A stretch of DNA of 64,000 bases from Ephydatia muelleri (taxonomy: Eukaryota > Porifera > Demospongiae > Spongillida > Spongillidae). The translations under genes and the position numbers were made by a program. This document shows, in pieces, positions 9,953-23,000 of the stretch; within the stretch, counting starts at the first letter, position 1; each line of letters begins with the position of its first letter. The stretch spans positions 17,392,171-17,456,170 of the forward strand of contig JABACO010000002.1 in the NCBI GenBank assembly GCA_013339895.1, given 5' to 3'. Under the pieces are notes generated by a model that searched no databases, had not been told where the DNA came from, and saw only the letters and a list, made by a program, of their open reading frames with translations.

Positions 9953-11430
9953 GACTATGCAATACGCAAATTATGCTACGCTCCCCCAAAAAATCGGTTA
10001 CCCATCGCTTGCGTTACGTTCGCAATTTATATATCGGATCCGTGGCCGGGCCGTAACGAAATCCAATTATTGGCCGTAGTATTTACGCATGCGCAGTGCA
10101 TTTCTACTTCGTATATTTCTGGGTACATGTAGGTGGCTGTGTTGCTCGTAAGCAGTTGAAGAGTTAGACCTTGTTACTAATTTTATTTTTGTTTTTTTTC
10201 CTCAAGCTTGTCTGTACTTTCTGGGCTGAGCGTTTGTTGAGAGGTCTGAATTCTACGGTAAAGCCGGTTTGGGTGGGGTACATGTCCTTGCTCTACGCAT
10301 TTATTCGTACATAGGGACTAGATCGTACATGACCGTAGAGCTCTAGTAGGGGCTGGAAATGAAATGATAGTCTGTAATGTGCTCAGATGTAAAGAGGCGG
10401 GAAAACTGTTAGGCGTTAGTTTTGGGACTCATATTGGTTATGATGAACTCTTGCATAGGACGACAACTGATTTTGTCCCTTTTATATTTCCTGTTTGGTG
10501 ACTAGTGGTTCTTCTGCTCAGTCTGAAGGTTGCTGGCTACTCTGTTTCTGCTTGTCTGCTGCGGTTTTGTCTGTATCTCTACTGGCCTCTAAGAGGTTAA
10601 AACCATGTAAAATGGACCTGTGATTATGTCTAGAGAGGCTGGGGTATGTCTAGGAGGGGAATGAGACTGATCTATAGTACTAGGCTTGTGTATGGGTGTT
10701 CAAATGGGGGTTCGGGGAAGGGGAGAAGGTTGGTTAGGATTTTGTGCTGTCTCTATATGGGATGTGTATCAAATTATCCACTAGCCTCACCTGATCCTCA
10801 CAGACTACCACCTTTGGTCTTTTTGTATACTTGTAAGCAACTGGCTGCTACCGTTTTACTGATTTACGTCCTTTCTTGGTTCTCATTAAATCTACAAGGT
10901 GATTTTTCAAGTTTTTAGTCTCCAGTGTTGCTTACTACGTGGCCGGGTTAAGCATGTCTAATGACCATAGCTGAACTTAACAAGGTCATTCATGCTTAAT
11001 TGTACCACCTTAATTTCAAATAGAAGTATATCATGAACACACAAAATCTAGAGCCACACACTCCATATACAAACTATGTTTTGATTTATAACTCTATACT
11101 ACGATTTGTTATTTAAAGGATTTTAGGTGCATATGTTGATTTAATCAAAAAATGGTGAGAGTAAATATTTGTGTCAACTAATTGAAAGTGACTCACTGCA
11201 TGACTTATACAGCTGCTACACAAGCAAAAGGTTTGTCATAGAAGTGCTACTCATTGAGGTATAATCATTGCTGAATTCTAGTGTCTTCATCATGGACCTT
11301 GTAGTTTTTAATTGCGTAATGAGCAGTGCAAACAATAAGGTGTACATAACGTAAATTACTGTATTGGGCCATAAGGTAAATTGTGCTTTAAAAAAATAGT
11401 TCATATATCCAACCGATCATAATAGGGCTA
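9953..11430. other. No confident gene
   Basis: About 1.5 kb without recognisable coding sequence. Open frames are under 100 codons, overlap each other and lack family signatures. A short phrase, CATGGACCTTGTAGTTTTTA (about 11291), recurs in altered form near 14225 on the far side of the satellites, so the two arrays interrupt a local duplication. Confidence 0.4.
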
Positions 11431-11955
11431 CCATTCTCTGCACTCATGGTCACCCTTCTCTTGTACTCATGGTCACTCTTCTCTTGTACTCATGGTCACT
11501 CTTCTCTGCACTCATGGCCACCCTTCTCTGCGCTCATGGTCACCTTTCTCTGCACTCATGGTCACCCTTCTTTGCACTCATGGTCACCCTTCTCTTGTAC
11601 TCATGGTCACTCTTCTCTGCACTCATGGCCACCCTTCTCTGCGCTCATGGTCACCTTTCTCTGCACTCATGGTCACCCTTCTCTGCACTCATGGTCACCC
11701 TTCTCTGCACTCATGGTCACCCTTCTCTGCACTCATGGTCACCTTCTCTGCACTCATGGTCACCCTTCTCTGCACTCATGGTCACCCTTCTCTGCACTCA
11801 TGGCCACCCTTCTCTGCATTCATGGTCACCCTTCTCTGCATTCATGGTCACCCTTCTCTGCACTCATGGTCACCCTTCTCTACACTCATGGTCACCCTTC
11901 TCTGCGCTCATGGTCACCTTTCTCTGCACTCGTGGTCACTTGTTTCTGCACTCGC
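11431..11955. repeat. 22-bp minisatellite, about 23 copies
   Basis: Tandem 22-bp unit containing CTCTGCACTCATGGTCACCC. Variants read TTGTACTC, GCGCTC or GGCCAC. Because 22 is not a multiple of three, each reading frame cycles through all three phases and shows a 22-residue super-repeat, which explains the long open frames without any gene. Confidence 0.95.
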
Positions 11956-11964
11956 TGATGCTTT

Positions 11965-14042
11965 GCTACTGCCTTGTTGTCATTGTATGGACGTATCACT
12001 ACTGCCTTGTTGTCATCGTATGGACGTATCACTACTGCCTTGTTGTCATCGTATGGACGTATCACTACTGCCTTGTTGTCATCGTATGGACGTATCACTA
12101 CTGCCTTGTTGTCATCGTATGGACGTATCACTACTGCCTTGTTGTCATCGTATGCACGTATCACTACTGCCTTGTTGTCATCGTATGGACGTATCACTAC
12201 TGCCTTGTTGTCATCGTATGGACGTATCACTACTGCCTTGTTGTCATCGTATGCACGTATCACTACTGCCTTGTTGTCATCGTATGGACGTATCACTACT
12301 GCCTTGTTGTCATCGTATGGACGTATCACTACTGCCTTGTTGTCATCGTATGGACGTATCACTACTGCCTTGTTGTCATCGTATGCACGTATCACTACTG
12401 CCTTGTTGTCATCGTATGGACGTATCACTACTGCCTTGTTGTCATCGTATGGACGTATCACTACTGCCTTGTTGTGTCATCGTATGGACGTATCACTACT
12501 GCCTTGTTGTCATCGTATGGACGTATCACTACTGCCTTGTTGTCATCGTATGGACGTATCACTACTGCCTTGTTGTCATCGTATGGACGTATCACTACTG
12601 CCTTGTTGTCATCGTATGGACGTATCACTACTGCCTTGTTGTCATCGTATGGACGTATCACTACTGCCTTGTTGTCATCGTATGGACGTATCACTACTGC
12701 CTTGTTGTCATCGTATGGCACGTATCACTACTGCCTTGTTGTCATCGTATGGACGTATCACTACTGCCTTGTTGTCATCGTATGGACGTATCACTACTGC
12801 CTTGTTGTCATCGTATGGACGTATCACTACTGCCTTGTTGTCATCGTATGGACGTATCACTACTGCCTTGTTGTCATCGTATGGACGTATCACTACTGCC
12901 TTGTTGTCATCGTATGCACGTATCACTACTGCCTTGTTGTCATCGTATGGACGTATCACTACTGCCTTGTTGTCATCGTATGACGTATCACTACTGCCTT
13001 GTTGTCATCGTATGCACGTATCACTATCACTATGCCTTGTTGTCATCGTATGGCACGTATCACTACTGCCTTGTTGTCATCGTATGACGTATCACTACTG
13101 CCTTGTTGTCATCGTAGGACGTATCACTACTGCCTTTTGTCATCGTATGGACGTATCACTACTGCCTTGTTGTCATCGTATGGACGTATCACTACTGCCT
13201 TGTTGTCATCGTATGGACGTATCACTACTGCCTTGTTGTCATCGTATGGACGTATCACTACTGCCTTGTTGTCATCGTATGCACGTATCACTACTGCCTT
13301 GTTGTCATCGTATGGACGTATCACTACTGTCTTGTTGTCATCGTATGGACGTATCACTACTGCCTTGTTGTCATCGTATGGACGTATCACTACTGCCTTG
13401 TTGTCATCGTATGGACGTATCACTACTGCCTTGTTGTCATCGTATGGACGTATCACTACTGCCTTGTTGTCATCGTATGGACGTATCACTACTGCCTTGT
13501 TGTCATCGTATGGACGTATCACTACTGCCTTGTTGTCATCGTATGGACGTATCACTACTGCCTTGTTGTCATCGTATGCACGTATCACTACTGCCTTGTT
13601 GTCATCGTATGGACGTATCACTACTGTCTTGTTGTCATCGTATGGACGTATCACTACTGCCTTGTTGTCATCGTATGCACGTATCACTACTGCCTTGTTG
13701 TCATCGTATGGACGTATCACTACTGCCTTGTTGTCATCGTATGGACGTATCACTACTGCCTTGTTGTCATCGTATGCACGTATCACTACTGCCTTGTTGT
13801 CATCGTATGGACGTATCACTACTGCCTTATTGTCATCGTATGGACGTATCACTACTGCCTTGTTGTCATCGTATGGACGTATCACTACTGCCTTGTTGTC
13901 ATCGTATGGACGTATCACTACTGCCTTGTTGTCATCGTATGGACGTATCACTACTGCCTTGTTGTCATCGTATGCACGTATCACTACTGCCTTGTTGTCA
14001 TCGTATGGACGTATCACTACTGCCTTGTTGTCATCGTATGGA
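11965..14042. repeat. 33-bp satellite array, about 63 copies
   Basis: Tandem 33-bp unit built from GTATCACTACTGCCTTGTTG and TCATCGTATGGAC. The main variant changes the G of TATGGAC to C, and this variant appears at irregular intervals of 2-8 units. A few units have small indels (about 12473, 12718, 12981, 13026-13135). Since 33 is divisible by three and no frame of the unit has a stop, long frames run in several phases, for example an 11-residue repeat VIRPYDDNKAV on the minus strand. These are not taken as genes. Confidence 0.95.
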
Positions 14043-14621
14043 CTGTCAGCATTGGTGGCATTGCCATGTAGCCTAACCACTGATCAACCGATTTTATAAA
14101 GTTGCACACTGAAAGGAAGATCCGTTCAAAAGTTATCACTTGCTAAGTCACAATGCATTATCAGCTGGTACACAATACGCAACATTTCAATATCTGGGGG
14201 TTAAACCATTAAGCCTGTCTTCATTATGGACCTTGTAATTTTTGGTTGCGTACTGAGCAACAATAACAAATCATAAGATGGGAAGCAATAGCACTGTTAT
14301 GTAATTGCTTCCCACATGTCTACACTATGTGCATTAGTCTACATATGTCTACACTGTGCATAGCCTACACTATGTATGCGTCAACATGACAATTACACTA
14401 TACATTTGGTTGGCCCCGAAACCACATTAGTTTGATGTCCAACAATGTTTTGTATCACATATGAACACACCAGTGATGTCAAACATTGCAAACCTGAATA
14501 AAAACGTAGTGCCCTAAAAGAGGATGGAACCTTTGCATTATGTTAGCAGCTTTTTATATAGAAATCATTTGCTTACATTTTAAGATGATTGCTATTTGTT
14601 ACCCTTAATCTCAGGTGCATC
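14043..14621. other. Spacer upstream of Crinkler-type gene
   Basis: No gene. Includes a diverged TCTACA(C/T)ATGT repeat at about 14318-14375. A 3' splice-site-like sequence, CCTTAATCTCAG, ends at 14614, eight bases before the ATG at 14622, so an untranslated or short upstream exon is possible. Confidence 0.4.
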
Positions 14622-15981
14622 ATGGGCAACAATGAAGTATGGCGTAAGATACTAAAAGAACACCTACATAGTCAAAACCTTCCTGCAGTAATGAATTTGA
14701 AAGATTATGTTGCTCAGCCACTTCCTTGCCAAATTCCTGTAACACGTGCGCTCTGGGAACAATTGCGCATATATGATAACTCTTCCAGTTGTAGCGAACT
14801 TATTAGTAGTGTTTTCGTCTGCTGTTCTTCTGATGTCCCATCATGTTCTTTCCCTACTGTGTGCATGATTACGTCTGCTCTTAAGCCGCCAGTAGCAGGT
14901 ACAACTGAAGTCTCCTATCACTGTGCATACGATTTGATGTTCAGAGATCCTCTGTTAAACATATGTGAAGGAAGTTTTGATCGGAATGCTAGCAAAGATG
15001 CAAGTACATCACAAAAGATCAGACCAGACTTTCTTTTTTATATCAATCAGAAATGTGTGTTTCGTGGGGAAGAAGGATCTCCTTCTGAGAATATTTCTGT
15101 ACCTTGTAAACAGCTTAAAGACAATTTTTTCTGGATATATGGTGAAGTTAATTATCTTCTTGCTTATGCTGCAGTGGGTTTCATAGTGAATCTGGTAGCT
15201 CTTGTTAGATCTTCTGAAACAAGTGTGGAAGTGATTACCATAGATAACTATGATCTCAAATACTATCGTTCAAGGCTAGCATTGTTTCGTGCTATTCTTA
15301 AGCTTTCTGTCCTTCTTCCATTGATTGCAAATAAATGTTCCAGTGAGTCTTCCAATGAGTTTGCGATACTTGAGAGAAATAATGGAATTACTATCACAGT
15401 TGCACATGATCATGTTTTAAAAAGCTATCCTAGAAATGAGCAAGGTAAGAAACAAATGCAACGTCTTAAATCATTGCTTCGAACAGTGGGTGGTGCTGGT
15501 GTTCCGAATGTGATCCAGTTGAAAGATTTATCCGGAAGCCACAGTGTCATTGCAGCCTGTTGGAATCTGTGTGACCCCCAGTGATGAAAGACAACTGCTC
15601 TCTGCCTTAAAGGACATATTACTAGCACTTAAGCACCTTCATGCTATGAAAGTAATGCATCGGGACGTACGATGGAGTAATGTAATGCAAAAAGATAAGA
15701 AGTGGTTTCTCATAGACTTCGATGATGCCATTGACTATCCTCAACCTTCATCAACGGCAGTGCACCTTGCAGAAGAATCACATGCACCTGAAATGTTCAT
15801 TTCTGATACCATGCACAACGAAAAAGTGGACATGTGGGGAGTTGGACGTTTGATACATAAAGCGTATGTTACTGTCATTTCTAAAGAGCTGGAAGTGATA
15901 AGAGACACGCTACTGGATTTGAACCCTGACAATAGACCTTCTGCAGAGCATGTTTTATTACAGATAAATAAGATGACATAA
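14622..15981 (+). pseudogene. Crinkler-type nuclease-like / protein-kinase-like gene, frameshifted
   Basis: The N-terminal frame (14622-15584) holds RPDFLFYINQKCVFRGEE (about 15020-15075), the conserved region of the restriction-nuclease-like domain that precedes the kinase in Crinkler (CRN)-type proteins, then FWIYGEVNYLLAYAAVGF. The next frame, open from about 15544, holds the kinase lobe: LKHLH, HRDVRWSNVM (catalytic loop, HRD at 15658-15666), DFDDA in place of DFG (15715-15729), APE (15784-15792), DMWGVGRL and a C-terminal NRPSAEHVL. The frames differ by one base, and the switch lies near 15540-15560, just before LQPVG. This could be a real mutation, a sequencing error or a tiny unrecognised intron. 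The K expected after the E of the nuclease motif is G here, so nuclease activity is doubtful. The function of these proteins in animals is unknown. Confidence 0.7.
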
Positions 15982-16640
15982 TAGGTTTCCAACAGATGTA
16001 ATAGATAGGGTGTGTGCTTGTTGACAGGTTGATGTATATTTGTGCATTGGAACATGTTCTTAATCAAGTTCTATAATGTAAAAACAAACTGTGACTGGTC
16101 ATTTCTATTTTGCATTGTTGTGCATGGGTGCATGGCTAGTTTTAAATTAATGCAGTAATTGGGTCGGTGTTTTTGACCTCCTATGTCGTTTTCAAGGATA
16201 GTGAACAGACTAACTTCGATAATAATAAACCTCGTTGAAGTGGTACACACTTGTATCATGTAAGTGATATTGTATCATATCGATTTGCGACACAATTGTT
16301 ACAGCAATTAGATTTGAATGCTTACAGGCTACTTGCTGCACGAATCACATAGCTACGCTATGCTACAGTCATCCCATTCCAGGACTCCTTGATGCACGTA
16401 TGGTGGAACATTTCTCCACATTTGACACACTCCAACATGTTCAGTACTATACAGTACATGCATGCAAAATACCTCCGTCTTGTCATATATCATGTCTCTA
16501 TGCTCTTTCCTACCTATTCAGCCTTTCAGAAGGGAAGGGTTATATCACTCAATTTTCGAAACACTGTAGTAGAAGGTACTGCATGGATGGACCTTCAGTG
16601 TTGAAGTTAAGGCTTGAAACAGGTTGTGCTGGAGCTTCGG
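15982..16640. other. No confident gene
   Basis: AT-rich 3' flank of the Crinkler-type gene. AATAATAAAC near 16218 resembles a polyadenylation context, but distance and orientation are not decisive. Short overlapping frames at 16389-16730 show no family features. Confidence 0.35.
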
Positions 16641-16970
16641 TTAACCGACGGTTAACTGATAACCAGAATCAAACAACCGCCTCAACTGGTTCAATGCAAA
16701 CAGATCTGAATTATTTTTCAGATTGCTGATAACACGCTCAGTTGAAACAGGAATCGAAGTGTGCTGTTTTGTAAGAAGAATCGCTGCATTCATGCTGTCA
16801 TACACCTTAACCACGAGATGGCAATTGATGGTTGATATTATCAGCTGATGATTGTTATTGGAGTAATGCACTTGAACAAATTCATTCCCACCTCCAATCA
16901 CTTCACAGGCACCAGTGGTCCTAGTGAAGAATTTTGCAAACCTTAAAGGGTCATAAGCGTGGATGAGAGT
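16641..16970 (-). pseudogene. Ulp1/C48 protease-like fragment
   Basis: The minus strand is open for about 109 codons, from just after a TAA near 16972 down to the stop at 16641-16643. The segment GNEFVQVHYSNNNHQLIIST followed by INCHLVVKVYDSMN resembles the core of Ulp1-like (C48) cysteine proteases found in many uncharacterised sponge and cnidarian proteins and in some DNA transposons, where FVQ(I/V)..NNHW(I/V) carries the catalytic His and VYDS the Asp. Here the W after the His is Q, and the rest of the domain with the catalytic Cys is absent. There is no good start codon. A decayed gene or transposon fragment is the likeliest reading. Confidence 0.4.
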
Positions 16971-17065
16971 GAACTTTTAACCCCTTAGAGTTTAGGCTGG
17001 CGCTGAAGCGCCCTAGCAAAGCCAACTTTTCACGTAGATTCTGAATCCGTTGTCAAAATCCACCT

Positions 17066-20000
17066 GAAGATGATGATCCATAGACTGAACTAGATGATGG
17101 TCCATAGACTGAACTAGATGATGGTCCATAGACTGAACTAGATGATGGTCCATAGACTGAACTTGATGATGGTCCATAGACTGAACTAGATGATGGTCCA
17201 TAGACTGAACTAGATGATGGTCCATAGACTGAACTAGATGATGGTCCATAGACTGAACTAGATGATGGTCCATAGACTGAACTAGATGATGGTCCGTAGA
17301 CTGAACTATATGATGATCCAGACTGAAATTCTATAGACTGAACTTCTATAGACTGAACTAGATGATGGTCCATAGACTGAGCTAGATGATGGTCCGTAGA
17401 CTGAACTAGATGATGGTCCATAAACTGAACTTCTATGGATTGAACTAGATGATGGTCCAAAGACTGAACTTCTATAGACTGAACTAGATGATGGTCCATA
17501 GACTGAACTTCTATAGACTGAACTAAATGATGGTCCAAGACTGAACTTCTATAGACTGAACTAGATGATGGTCCATAGACTGAACTAGATGGTCCATAGA
17601 CTGAACTAGATGATGGTCCATAGACTGAACTAGATGGTCCATAGACTGAACTAGATGATGGTCCATAGACTGAACTAGATGATGGTCCATAGACTGAACT
17701 AGATGATGGTCCATAGACTGAACTAGATGATGGTCCATAGACTGAACTTGATGATGGTCCATAGACTGAACTAGATGATGGTCCATAGACTGAACTAGAT
17801 GATGGTCCATAGACTGAACTAGATGATGGTCCATAGACTGAACTAGATGATGGTTCATAGACTGAACTAGATGGTCCATAGACTGAACTAGATGATGGTC
17901 CATAGACTGAACTAGATGATGGTCCATAGACTGAACTAGATGATGGTCCAATGTCCATAGACTGAACTAGAGGATGTTTCATAGACTGGACTAGATGTTG
18001 GTCCATAGACTAAACTAGATGATGGTCCATAGACTGAACTAGATGATGGTCCTTTGACTGAACTAGATGGTCCATAGACTGAACTAGATGATGGTCCATA
18101 GACTAATGGTCCGTAGACTGAACTAGATGATGGTCCATAGACTGAACTAGATGATGGTCCATAGACTGAACTAGATGATGGTCCATAGACTGAACTAGAT
18201 GATGGTCCATAGACTGAGCTAGATGATGGTCCGTAGACTGAACTAGATGATGGTCCATAGACTGAACTTCTATGGACTGAACTAGATGATGGTCCATAGA
18301 CTGAACTTCTATAGACTGAACTAGATGATGGTCCATAGACTGAACTTCTATAGACTGAACTAAATGATGGTCCAAGACTGAACTTCTATAGACTGAACTA
18401 GATGATGGTCCATAGACTGAACTAGATGGTCCATAGACTGAACTAGATGATGGTCCATAGACTGAACTAGATGGTCCATAGACTGAACTAGATGGTCCAT
18501 AGACTGAACTAGATGATGGTCCATAGACTGAACTAAATGATGGTCCATAGACTGAACTAGATGATGGTCCATAGACTGAACTAGATGGTCCATAGACTGA
18601 ACTAGATGATGGTCCATAGACTGAACCAGATGATGGTCCATAGACTGAACTAGATGATGGTCCATAGACTGAACTAGATGATGGTCCATAGACTGAACTA
18701 GATGATGGTCCGTAGACTGAACTAGATGATGATCCAGACTGAACTTCTATAGACTGAACTAGATGATGGTCCATAGACTGAGCTAGATGATGGTCCGTAG
18801 ACTGAACTAGATGATGGTCCATAGACTGAACTTCTATGGACTGAACTAGATGATGGTCCATAGACTGAACTTCTATAGACTGAACTAGATGATGGTCCAT
18901 AGACTGAACTTCTATAGACTGAACTAGATGATGGTCCAAGACTGAACTTCTATAGACTGAACTAGATGATGGTCCATAGACTGAACTAGATGGTCCATAG
19001 ACTGAACTAGATGATGGTCCATAGACTGAACTAAATGATGGTCCATAGACTGAACTAGATGATGGTCCATAGACTGAACTTGATGATGGTCCATAGACTG
19101 AACTAGATGATGGTCCAAAGACTGAACTAGATGATGGTCCATAGACTGAACTAGATGATGGTCCATAGACTGAACTAGATGATGGTCCATAGACTGAACT
19201 AGATGATGGTCCATCCACTGGACTAGATGATGGTCCATAGACTGGACTAGATGATGGTCCATAGACTGAACTAGATAATGGTCCATAGACTGAACTAGAT
19301 GATGGTCCATAGACTGAACTAGATGGTCCATAGACTGAACTAGATGATGGTCCATAGACTGAACTAGATGATGGTCCATAGACTAATGGTCCGTAGACTG
19401 AACTAGATGATGGTCCATAGACTGAACTAGATGATGGTCCATAGACTGAACTAGATGATGGTCCATAGACTGAACTAGATGATGGTCCATAGACTGAGCT
19501 AGATGATGGTCCGTAGACTGAACTAGATGATGGTCCATAGACTGAACTTCTATGGACTGAACTAGATGATGGTCCATAGACTGAACTTCTATAGACTGAA
19601 CTAGATGATGGTCCATAGACTGAACTTCTATAGACTGAACTAAATGATGGTCCAAGACTGAACTTCTATAGACTGAACTAGATGATGGTCCATAGACTGA
19701 ACTAGATGGTCCATAGACTGAACTAGATGATGGTCCATAGACTGAACTAGATGGTCCATAGACTGAACTAGATGGTCCATAGACTGAACTAGATGATGGT
19801 CCATAGACTGAACTAAATGATGGTCCATAGACTGAACTAGATGATGGTCCATAGACTGAACTAGATGGTCCATAGACTGAACTAGATGATGGTCCATAGA
19901 CTGAACCAGATGATGGTCCATAGACTGAACTAGATGATGGTCCATAGACTGAACTAGATGATGGTCCATAGACTGAACTAGATGATGGTCCGTAGACTGA

Positions 20001-23000
20001 ACTAGATGATGATCCAGACTGAACTTCTATAGACTGAACTAGATGATGGTCCATAGACTGAGCTAGATGATGGTCCGTAGACTGAACTAGATGATGGTCC
20101 ATAGACTGAACTTCTATGGACTGAACTAGATGATGGTCCATAGACTGAACTTCTATAGACTGAACTAGATGATGGTCCATAGACTGAACTTCTATAGACT
20201 GAACTAGATGATGGTCCAAGACTGAACTTCTATAGACTGAACTAGATGATGGTCCATAGACTGAACTAGATGGTCCATAGACTGAACTAGATGATGATCC
20301 ATAGACTGAACTAAATGATGGTCCATAGACTGAACTAGATGATGGTCCATAGACTGAACTTGATGATGGTCCATAGACTGAACTAGATGATGGTCCAAAG
20401 ACTGAACTAGATGATGGTCCATAGACTGAACTAGATGATGGTCCATAGACTGAACTAGATGATGGTCCATAGACTGAACTAGATGATGGTCCATCCACTG
20501 GACTAGATGATGGTCCATAGACTGGACTAGATGATGGTCCATAGACTGAACTAGATAATGGTCCATAGACTGAACTAGATGATGGTCCATAGACTGAACT
20601 AGATGGTCCATAGACTGAACTAGATGATGGTCCATAGACTGAACTAGATGATGGTCCATAGACTGAACTAGATGATGGTCCATAGACTGAACTAGATGAT
20701 GGTCCATCTACTGGACTAGATGATGGTCCATAGACTGGACTAGATGATGGTCCATAGACTGAACTAGATAATGGTCCATAGACTGAACTAGATGATGGTC
20801 CATAGACTGAACTAGATGGTCCATAGACTGAACTAGATGATGGTCCATAGACTGAACTAGATGATGGTCCAAGACTGAACTTCTATAGACTGAACTAGAT
20901 GATGGTCCATAGACTGAACTAGATGGTCCATAGACTGAACTAGATGATGGTCCATAGACTGAACTAGATGGTCCATAGACTGAACTAGATGATGGTCCAT
21001 AGACTGAACTAAATGATGGTCCATAGACTGAACTAGATGATGGTCCATAGACTGAACTAGATGGTCCATAGACTGAACTAGATGATGGTCCATAGACTGA
21101 ACTAGATGATGGTCCATAGACTGAACTAGATGATGGTCCATAGACTGAACTAGATGATGGTCCGTAGACTGAACTAGATGATGATCCAGACTGAACTTCT
21201 ATAGACTGAACTAGATGATGGTCCATAGACTGAGCTAGATGATGGTCCGTAGACTGAACTAGATGATGGTCCATAGACTGAACTTCTATGGACTGAACTA
21301 GATGATGGTCCATAGACTGAACTTCTATAGACTGAACTAGATGATGGTCCATAGACTGAACTTCTATAGACTGAACTAGATGATGGTCCAAGACTGAACT
21401 TCTATAGACTGAACTAGATGATGGTCCATAGACTGAACTAGATGGTCCATAGACTGAACTAGATGATGGTCCATAGACTGAACTAAATGATGGTCCATAG
21501 ACTGAACTAGATGATGGTCCATAGACTGAACTTGATGATGGTCCATAGACTGAACTAGATGATGGTCCAAAGACTGAACTAGATGATGGTCCATAGACTG
21601 AACTAGATGATGGTCCATAGACTGAACTAGATGATGGTCCATAGACTGAACTAGATGATGGTCCATAGACTGAACTAGATGATGGTCCATCTACTGGACT
21701 AGATGATGGTCCATAGACTGGACTAGATGATGGTCCATAGACTGAACTAGATAATGGTCCATAGACTGAACTAGATGATGGTCCATAGACTGAACTAGAT
21801 GGTCCATAGACTGAACTAGATGATGGTCCATAGACTGAACTAGATGATGGTCCATAGACTGAACTAGATGATGGTCAAATGTCCATAGACTGAACTAGAT
21901 GATGGTTCATAGACTGGACTAGATGATGGTCCATAGACTGGACTAGATGTTGGTCCATAGACTAAACTAGATGATGGTCCATAGACTGAACTAGATGATG
22001 GTTTTTTGACTGAACTAGATGGTCCATAGACTGAACTAGATGATGGTCCATAGACTAATGGTCCGTAGACTGAACTAGATGATGGTCCATAGACTGAACT
22101 AGATGATGATCCATAGACTGAACTTCTATAGACTGAAATAGATGATGGTCCATAGACTGAACTTCTATAGACTGAACTGGATGATGGTCCATAGACTGAA
22201 CTAGATGATGGTCCATAGACTGAGCTAGATGATGGTCCATAGACTGAACTAGATGATGGTCCATAGACTGAACTAGATGATGGTCCATAGACTGAACTTC
22301 TATAGACTGAACTAGATGATGGTCCATAGACTGAACTTCTATAGACTGAACTAGATGATGGTCCATAGACTGAACTTCTATAGACTGCACTAGATGATGG
22401 TCCATAGACTGAACTAAATGATGGTCCATAGACTGAACATCCATAGACTGAACTAGATGATGGTCCATAGACTGAACTAGATGATGGTCCAATGTCCATA
22501 GACTGAACTAGATGATGGTCCATAGACTGGACTAGATGATGGTCCATAGACTGGACTAGATGATGGTCCATAGACTGAACTAGATGATGGTCCATAGACT
22601 GAACTAGATGATGGTCCATAGACTGAACTAGATGGTCCATAGACTGAACTAGATGATGGTCCATAGACTAATGGTCCATAGACTGAACTAAATGATGGTC
22701 CATAGACTGAACTAGATGATGGTCCATAGACTGAACTTCTATAGACTGAAATAGATGATGGTCCATAGACTGAACTAGATGATGGTCCATAGACTGAACT
22801 AGATGATGGTCCAATGAACCATAGACTGAACTAGATGATGGTCCATAGACTGAACTAGATGATGGTCCATAGACTGAACTTCTATAGACTGAACTAGATG
22901 ATGGTCCATAGACTGAACTAGATGATGGTCCATAGACTGAACTAGATGATGGTCCAATGAACCATAGACTGAACTAGATGATGGTCCATAGACTGAACTA

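Noticed and set aside
11469..14099. Frames of 500-700 codons on the plus strand across the 22-bp and 33-bp arrays
   Set aside because: They consist only of satellite units and overlap in all three frames with equal quality.
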